DNA from: Candidatus Krumholzibacteriia bacterium
GTDB taxonomy: Bacteria; Krumholzibacteriota; Krumholzibacteriia; LZORAL124-64-63
Direction of reading: 5' to 3'
DNA: 19,754 nucleotides
Assembly: GCA_030632925.1 (NCBI GenBank)
Contig: DAOVTU010000004.1
Span: 1 to 19,754 of the forward strand
The notes below the pieces were generated by a model, which saw only the letters and a list, made by a program, of their open reading frames with translations, did no database searches and was not told the DNA's origin. Positions within the stretch are counted from its first letter, which is position 1. Each line of letters begins with the position of its first letter. Below, one piece after another: positions 15,424 to 19,754 of the stretch. The position numbers and the translations under genes were made by a program.

Positions 15424-17022
15424 CTAAACAAAGAAGATGAAGGTGACGAGGACGAAGATCGGCAGCAGTACCGGCACCGACCACTTGAACAAATAGCCAA
15501 AGAAGCTGGGCATCGGGATGCCGCTCTCTTCGGCGATGGCCTTGACCATGAAATTTGGAGCGTTGCCGATGTAGGTCAACGCGCCCATGAACACCGCACC
15601 GGCCGAAATGGCGGTCAGGTCACTGATGAAGATTTCGCTTTTCAGCTCTTCACCCAGATAGCCGAGCATGCCCGGAATTTCGGCCTCGACCCGACCGAGG
15701 TCGCCCAGAGCCGCGTTGAAGAACGTCAGGTAGGTCGGCGCGTTGTCCAGGAAGGCCGACAGGATACCCGTGGCCCAGAAGTAGCGAACAGGACCGTGCA
15801 CGGAGTTGGTCAGGTCGGCCAGGGCACCGGCGGAGCCGGCCTTAAGGATGGCCAGGGCCGGGATGATCGTCATGAAAATGCCGGCAAAAAGGTAAGCCAC
15901 TTCCTTGATGGGGAACCAGCTGAAGCCGTTTTTCTCGCGCAGAACCTTGGATGTCGTCACCAGACTGAGAATACCCATCGCGATGATGATGGCGTCCTTC
16001 AGCCAGTTTTGCAACGGCACCAGCACGTCATGACTTCCGCCACTGTAAACCGTCACCGCATCCAGCTTCAGCGAGCCGGACATGACCACAGCGCCCATGA
16101 CGCCCAGCAGGAACAGGAAGTTGTGCCAGCCTTCGATATGGAGGCCGCGGGCATTGGGGTCGGCCTCGGGCGGCTTGCCCTCTTCCTTGCGGGCGAACCA
16201 GGTGTCGACCCCGAAAAAGACGAGCAACACCAAGACGGATGTGAACAGCATCTCGTCCAGGATGCCTGTCGTGACCCAGAAGAAGGGCACGTTGTGCAGG
16301 AAGCCCAGGAAGAGCGGCGGGTCACCCAGCGGGGTGAGACTGCCACCGATGTTGGCCACCAGGAAAATGAAGAAAATGACCAGATGGACCTTGTTGCGCC
16401 GCCAATCGTTGGCACGCAGCAGGGGCCGAATCAGCACCATGGCCGCGCCGGTGGTACCGATCAGCGAAGCGAGGAATGTACCGATCAGCAGTAGGATGGT
16501 GTTGACCTTGGGCGAGCCGCGCATTTCGCCGCCCAGGTAGATGCCACCCGAGATGGTGAACAGTCCCCACAGCAGGATGATGAAGGGGAAGTAGTCCAGG
16601 AAGTAGATGTGCAGAATCTCCTGGAAAGCTTCGGACGGATTCCAGATCAGGAACGGCACCGCAAAGAGCACCGCCCAGAAGGCCGAAACCTTGGGAAAGT
16701 GCGCGTGCCAGAAATGGGGGGCGATCAAGGGCCCGAGGGCAATGGAGAGCAGGATGCCGGCAAAGGGGATCGCCGTCCACAGGGGGAGCAGGCCGACGGG
16801 GCTGGCGTGTCCGCCACCGACACCATGCCCATCGCCATTTCCGTCGCCATGGGCATCTCCATGTGCGTCGCCTTGCTCTTCGGCCGCCGCTGCGGTCCCG
16901 TGGGCGGCATCAGTCGTGCCGTGATCCTGGGCCAAAGCGCCAACGGAGAGGGCACCGAGCAAGCCCAACGTCACCAATGCAATCAGCAGAGGGCGTTGGA
17001 GGGAACGAAAGTCACTGACCAT
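15424..17022 (-). CDS. nhaD: NhaD-type sodium:proton antiporter
   Basis: 532 residues from the ATG at 17022, chosen because GGAGG lies seven bases upstream and a signal-like hydrophobic N-terminus (MVSDFRSLQRPLLIALV…GALAQ) follows; longer frames upstream cross the promoter. About a dozen membrane segments follow. Family motifs of the ArsB/NhaD (ion transporter) superfamily are clear: NIGGSLTPLGDPPLFLG near 222-238, the pseudo-symmetric partner SAFLDNAPTYLTF near 420-432, and TYIGNAPNFMVKAIAEESG near 480-499. NhaD proteins export Na+ (or Li+) in exchange for H+ at the inner membrane, for salt and alkaline pH tolerance. Residues 32-77 form an extra His/Gly/Asp-rich linker (six His) on the periplasmic side before the first transport helix. 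It is followed after 12 nt by a small uncharacterised gene. A TTGACA-type promoter lies upstream. Confidence 0.92.
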   Translation of the reverse strand: MVSDFRSLQRPLLIALVTLGLLGALSVGALAQDHGTTDAAHGTAAAAEEQGDAHGDAHGDGNGDGHGVGGGHASPVGLLPLWTAIPFAGILLSIALGPLIAPHFWHAHFPKVSAFWAVLFAVPFLIWNPSEAFQEILHIYFLDYFPFIILLWGLFTISGGIYLGGEMRGSPKVNTILLLIGTFLASLIGTTGAAMVLIRPLLRANDWRRNKVHLVIFFIFLVANIGGSLTPLGDPPLFLGFLHNVPFFWVTTGILDEMLFTSVLVLLVFFGVDTWFARKEEGKPPEADPNARGLHIEGWHNFLFLLGVMGAVVMSGSLKLDAVTVYSGGSHDVLVPLQNWLKDAIIIAMGILSLVTTSKVLREKNGFSWFPIKEVAYLFAGIFMTIIPALAILKAGSAGALADLTNSVHGPVRYFWATGILSAFLDNAPTYLTFFNAALGDLGRVEAEIPGMLGYLGEELKSEIFISDLTAISAGAVFMGALTYIGNAPNFMVKAIAEESGIPMPSFFGYLFKWSVPVLLPIFVLVTFIFFV

Positions 17023-17071
17023 GAGGAAGCCTCCGTGCAACAAGGTTAAGTTACCTGTTGGTGTGGTGATG

Positions 17072-17100
17072 ACCGTAGAGTACCTTTTTGTGTGTGTCAA
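17072..17100 (-). promoter_or_regulatory. Putative sigma70-type promoter of nhaD
   Basis: On the minus strand a perfect -35 hexamer TTGACA (17100-17095) is followed after exactly 17 bases by TACGGT (17077-17072), which matches the -10 consensus at three of six positions. The start would lie near 17065, giving a leader of about 43 nt before the nhaD ATG, with GGAGG in place. It lies in the ~190-nt divergent gap shared with the glycosyltransferase gene. Confidence 0.5.
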
Positions 17101-17213
17101 CTGCCGGTGCGTTGTCTGGTGAAACCGGAAAGCGACTGGTAGCCAACGCCCTTGCAGGCGTCCTTGCAAATTTGCCAGCGGCCCGTCATTTGTCAACTTC
17201 CGGGGATCTTATT

Positions 17214-18341
17214 TTGCGTATCGCTCACCTCAGCACCTGCCTCGAATATTACGGGGGCGAGGTGTGTTTGGCCAATCTTGCCCACGGATTTGCGGCCCGG
17301 GGGCACGAGGTGAGTTGCCTGGTGAGGCCTGGTAGCGCGTTGGCGACCAAGCTGACCGGGAGTGAAGTTGCGGTGGTGCCCCTGCCCATGGTCGATTGGT
17401 ACGACCCCGGCACGGTCCACCGGGTGGGGCAATGGCTGAGGCGGCACCGGGTTGATATCCTGGCCACCCACCTGCCGCGGGACTATTTCATTGCCGCGAC
17501 GGCCAGTATGGGGCTGCCCGTGTGCAATATCGCGACCCGGCATCATCTCAAGCCGCTTTCCCTGCCGATCCTGAAACGCCCCTTCCTGCAGAACTTCAGC
17601 GCCATGATTGCCGTCAGCGATGCCGTGGCCCGCACTGTGTTGCAGGCCCGCCTGGTGGCGCCCGAAAAAGTGGTGACGGTGGCCAATGGCATCGTCCCGC
17701 CGGATGTCTCCGTGCGCCCGGGGCCAGGTCTGAGAGAGCGGGCACAGGTGGCGCCGGATGCTCCGGTAGTCGGCCTGGTGGGCAAACTTTGTCCTGAAAA
17801 AGGCGCCGACACCCTGTTGCGCGCGGTGGGTCGCCTGAACGCTGACCATCCCGACTTGCAGGTGATTTTGGCCGGCAATGGCGGCGAAAACGACGGATTT
17901 CAGCAACACTTGCGAGGCCTGACCGAGGCTTTGGGCCTGTCTGGTCGGGTTCACTTTCTGGGTTTTGTGCCCGAAGCCGGCCAGATGGTGCACGAGTTGG
18001 ACATGCAGGTGGTCGCTTCACACGCAGAGCCCTTTGGGCTGGTGACGTTGGAGGCCATAGCCCATGGCGTGCCCGTGGTGGCGACCCGTTCGGGTGGCAG
18101 TCCGGAAATCATCACTGATGGTGTGGAAGGGTATCTGGTGGCGCCGGGTGACGAGGCGGAGTTGGCGGATCGGTTGGCCCGCCTTTTGGTTTCGAAAACC
18201 CGGCGCCGGGAAATGGGACGGCGGGGGCGACTGCGCTTTGATGAACACTTCACCCTGGAGCACATGTTGGCCCGGACCGAGCGTGTCTATCTCGATGCCC
18301 TGCATTGCCGCAAACCGCGGGTATTGGCCGCCGAGGGGTGA
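17214..18341 (+). CDS. GT4-family (GT-B fold) glycosyltransferase
   Basis: 375 residues if it starts at the TTG at 17214, which has GGGGA seven bases upstream and gives the typical GT4 N-terminus (M)RIAHLSTCLEYYGGEVCLA, where YGGE is the sugar-nucleotide loop seen as YGGAE in relatives. No in-frame ATG fits; a longer TTG-started frame would overlap the nhaD promoter. The N-terminal acceptor domain is followed near residue 187 by GLVGKLCPEKGADTLLRAV, and by the donor-binding EX7E motif EPFGLVTLE with E272 and E280, then GVPVVATRSGGSPEII. This group transfers a sugar from a nucleotide donor to a lipid- or glycan-linked acceptor on the cytoplasmic face, in LPS, capsule or exopolysaccharide assembly. 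Substrate cannot be predicted. It stands alone, with no glycan operon around it, divergent from nhaD; the O-acetylation cassette is 2.5 kb away on the same strand. Confidence 0.9.
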   Translation: MRIAHLSTCLEYYGGEVCLANLAHGFAARGHEVSCLVRPGSALATKLTGSEVAVVPLPMVDWYDPGTVHRVGQWLRRHRVDILATHLPRDYFIAATASMGLPVCNIATRHHLKPLSLPILKRPFLQNFSAMIAVSDAVARTVLQARLVAPEKVVTVANGIVPPDVSVRPGPGLRERAQVAPDAPVVGLVGKLCPEKGADTLLRAVGRLNADHPDLQVILAGNGGENDGFQQHLRGLTEALGLSGRVHFLGFVPEAGQMVHELDMQVVASHAEPFGLVTLEAIAHGVPVVATRSGGSPEIITDGVEGYLVAPGDEAELADRLARLLVSKTRRREMGRRGRLRFDEHFTLEHMLARTERVYLDALHCRKPRVLAAEG

Positions 18342-18363
18342 TCTTGCTCAGGTCGGGTGCCAT

Positions 18364-18394
18364 AAAAAAAGGGCCCGGCAATTGCCGAGCCCCT
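18364..18394 (-). terminator. Intrinsic terminator of the cysteine-rich PPC-like gene
   Basis: Read on the minus strand, GGGCTCGGCAATTGCCGGGCCC forms a stem around the palindrome GGCAATTGCC with one mismatch, followed by TTTTTTT. This places it directly after the stop of the minus-strand gene at 18423. On the plus strand the hairpin follows the glycosyltransferase gene by 30 nt but has no T-run, so termination there would be weaker. Confidence 0.82.
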
Positions 18395-18422
18395 CTGTCA
18401 GATCATCCCGTAGAGAACAGTA

Positions 18423-19376
18423 TTACCGATACAAGGCTTTCACGGCACCAAAGGCCGCTTCTTCCACTGCCACGGCACCGCCGCTGGCCGCGAAGTTCAT
18501 CTCGTAGTCACCACAAGTGTCGGTGCCCCAGCTGTCGACCACCAGATAGACATACATGTCGTTGGCAGTCACGTTGCTGTAGGTGACCGTTTCGACGCCA
18601 CCGCTGAGGGTGTCGTCGGCATAGGCCAGACAGTTCATGGGATCAGCACAGGCGTCGACAACCCACAGGGCGCCATCGGCGCTGTTGGTCACGTCAGCCG
18701 TGAACGTGCTGCCGGCGGGCATGAAGATCTCGTAGTAGTACTCCAGGCCGTTCTCGGTGTACGTGCCGCAAGCCAGGTCCGAGATGTTGTTCGCGCCACC
18801 ACAGGTGGTGCCGGTGAAGTAGGAGCCGAACACGTCTTCCACGCTGGCGCAGAAGTCCACTGTCGGCGGCGGTGGCGGAGCAGCGGCACTGACGATCTCA
18901 AATGTGAAATCGCAGCCTGCACCCGCATAGCCATCAACCACAAAATAGAAGTCACCGGAAACCGGCACGTTGGTCACAACGCCGGAATCGACGACGATCA
19001 GGCAGCCCAGGTCCTCGTCGCACTGGTCGAGCACGGCCAGGTCAAGGTCACAGCCGTTGCCGGTCAGGGTGCCCTCGAACATCGTGGGCTCGGACAGGAA
19101 CAGGTGGTAAACAACCTCTCCGCCGGACTCGTCCCAGGTGCTGCAGCCGTAGGCGCTGACATTGTTGGGAGCGCCGGTGTTGTTGCCCGTGTAGATGTTG
19201 TCCAAGGTGATTTCAATGGCGCCGGAGCAGTCCAGCAGGCCCAGCTTCGTGCCCGAAGCGCTGTCTTTCATCGGTGTGATCTTGCTCGTGCTCTGCAGGG
19301 CATCGGGCGAGACTCCAGCCAGGGCGGCGGTGGCCACGAGGCTGATTGCAATGATGAGAACTAACATTTTTTTCAT
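18423..19376 (-). CDS. Secreted protein with two tandem six-cysteine PPC-like beta domains
   Basis: 317 residues from the ATG at 19376 (MKKMLVLIIAISLV…ATAALAG), with a clear signal peptide and a strong GGAGGGG site six bases upstream; a TTG five codons earlier is less likely. Two homologous domains follow, about residues 49-157 and 173-296, joined by AAAPPPPPT. Shared landmarks are TGNNTGAPNNVS versus TGTTCGGANNIS, GGEVVYHLFL versus GLEYYYEIFM, VLDQCDEDLGCL versus VVDACADPMNCL, and DFYFVVDGYAGAGCDF versus MYVYLVVDSWGTDTCGDY. The pattern (..Y.F......D…D..V....C) resembles bacterial pre-peptidase C-terminal (PPC) domains. Each copy has six cysteines, probably disulfide-bonded outside the cytoplasm. 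There is no enzyme domain and no C-terminal sorting module, so it appears to be a stand-alone secreted or periplasmic protein of unknown function. Monocistronic, with its own terminator. Confidence 0.85.
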   Translation of the reverse strand: MKKMLVLIIAISLVATAALAGVSPDALQSTSKITPMKDSASGTKLGLLDCSGAIEITLDNIYTGNNTGAPNNVSAYGCSTWDESGGEVVYHLFLSEPTMFEGTLTGNGCDLDLAVLDQCDEDLGCLIVVDSGVVTNVPVSGDFYFVVDGYAGAGCDFTFEIVSAAAPPPPPTVDFCASVEDVFGSYFTGTTCGGANNISDLACGTYTENGLEYYYEIFMPAGSTFTADVTNSADGALWVVDACADPMNCLAYADDTLSGGVETVTYSNVTANDMYVYLVVDSWGTDTCGDYEMNFAASGGAVAVEEAAFGAVKALYR

Positions 19377-19526
19377 GATTATCCCCTCCAAAAAAGTTCT
19401 GATTCAGGCCGTGTGCCCGGATCGATGGTTAAGCTTGGCTGTTGACCTCCTTGGTGCTGATGATGTCGTTCTGTGTGGTGCCCCCTAGAAATTGCACCCA
19501 CGCTTCTTGCCAAATCTCACTTCCAA

Positions 19527-19754
19527 TCAGCGGACCAGATTGATCGCCACTGAAGTGCTCATCCCGCCTGCTTCGAGGCGGCAGAAATAGGCCCCGCTGC
19601 TGACGGCCTGTCCGGATTCGTCGGTGCCGTTCCAACGCACCTGGTTCAGGCCCCGTGCAAATTCTCCCCGTGCCAGTACAGCTACCCTGCGTCCGCTGAT
19701 GTCATACACGGCCAGTTCGCCGGACACTGCCTGCTGAGGGCTGAAGTTGATCAT
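19527..19754 (-). CDS. C-terminal FlgD-like/type IX-style sorting domain of a protein cut by the right window edge
   Basis: Seventy-five codons and a TGA stop are visible, and the gene continues beyond 19754. Only its last domain is seen: (x)INFSPQQAVSGELAVYD, ISGRRVAVLARGEFARGLNQ, VRWNGTDESGQAVSSGAYFC, RLEAGG…SVAINLVR. This is the classic FlgD-Ig/T9SS type A C-terminal module found at the ends of secreted proteins of the FCB group. The ATG at the extreme edge is most likely an internal methionine, because the family normally has NPFNPxTxI just before INFS. The mature protein is therefore a larger secreted or surface protein whose catalytic or binding part lies outside. The 150-nt gap to the next gene (19377-19526) holds no gene I can support. 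Confidence 0.85.
   Translation of the reverse strand: MINFSPQQAVSGELAVYDISGRRVAVLARGEFARGLNQVRWNGTDESGQAVSSGAYFCRLEAGGMSTSVAINLVR

Noticed and set aside
14995..16494. A 499-codon plus-strand open frame
   Set aside because: It is antisense across two well-supported genes (the small protein and nhaD), crosses their junction, and is rich in His/Gln/Glu as expected from reverse-reading membrane codons.
17023..17196. A longer N-terminus for NhaD beginning at 17196
   Set aside because: It would add 58 polar residues before a clean signal sequence, cross the TTGACA promoter, and ignore the GGAGG site seven bases before the ATG at 17022.
17193..17993. A 266-codon minus-strand frame over the glycosyltransferase
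   Set aside because: Shadow of a gene with the EX7E motif and a GT-B layout.

Overview
The window comes from a GC-rich, diderm bacterium. Three proteins carry FlgD-like / type IX-style C-terminal immunoglobulin folds (NPFNP…G.Y.CR type), and there is a PorV/PorQ-type outer-membrane protein, so a member of the FCB-related candidate phyla (Krumholzibacteriota/Eisenbacteria-like) is the best guess. This is inferred from protein families only; no rRNA or tRNA marker was seen.

Layout. (1) Positions 1-10783, minus strand: one tightly overlapping three-gene operon, read from right to left. It holds a 2259-residue secreted multi-Ig protein, then a PorV-like barrel with a C-terminal FlgD-like domain, then a large TPR protein that runs off the left edge. 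Junction overlaps are 4 nt (ATGA) and 1 nt (TGATG). (2) 10784-11101: a 318-nt divergent gap with an inverted repeat in the leader of the giant gene. (3) 11102-14739, plus strand: a DUF1684 lipoprotein, an AlgI-like MBOAT acyltransferase and an AlgX/AlgJ-like SGNH-type acetyltransferase, an apparent operon for O-acylating an exported glycan. (4) A bidirectional terminator at about 14771-14806, next to a 19-bp tandem repeat. (5) 14818-17022, minus strand: an NhaD-type Na+/H+ antiporter followed 12 nt later by a small uncharacterised cytosolic protein. (6) 17214-18341, plus strand: a GT4 glycosyltransferase, divergent from nhaD. (7) 18364-19376, minus strand: a secreted protein with two cysteine-rich PPC-like beta domains and its own terminator. 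(8) 19527-19754, minus strand: the C-terminal sorting domain of another secreted protein cut by the right edge.

Functionally the window is mostly envelope: a large exported surface protein with a dedicated barrel and TPR partner, a glycan O-acetylation cassette, a glycosyltransferase, smaller secreted proteins, and one ion antiporter module. The part most worth study is the giant-Ig / PorV-FlgD / TPR operon. It looks like a self-contained surface-structure or secretion unit. No CRISPR array, insertion sequence, phage gene, rRNA or tRNA was recognised.
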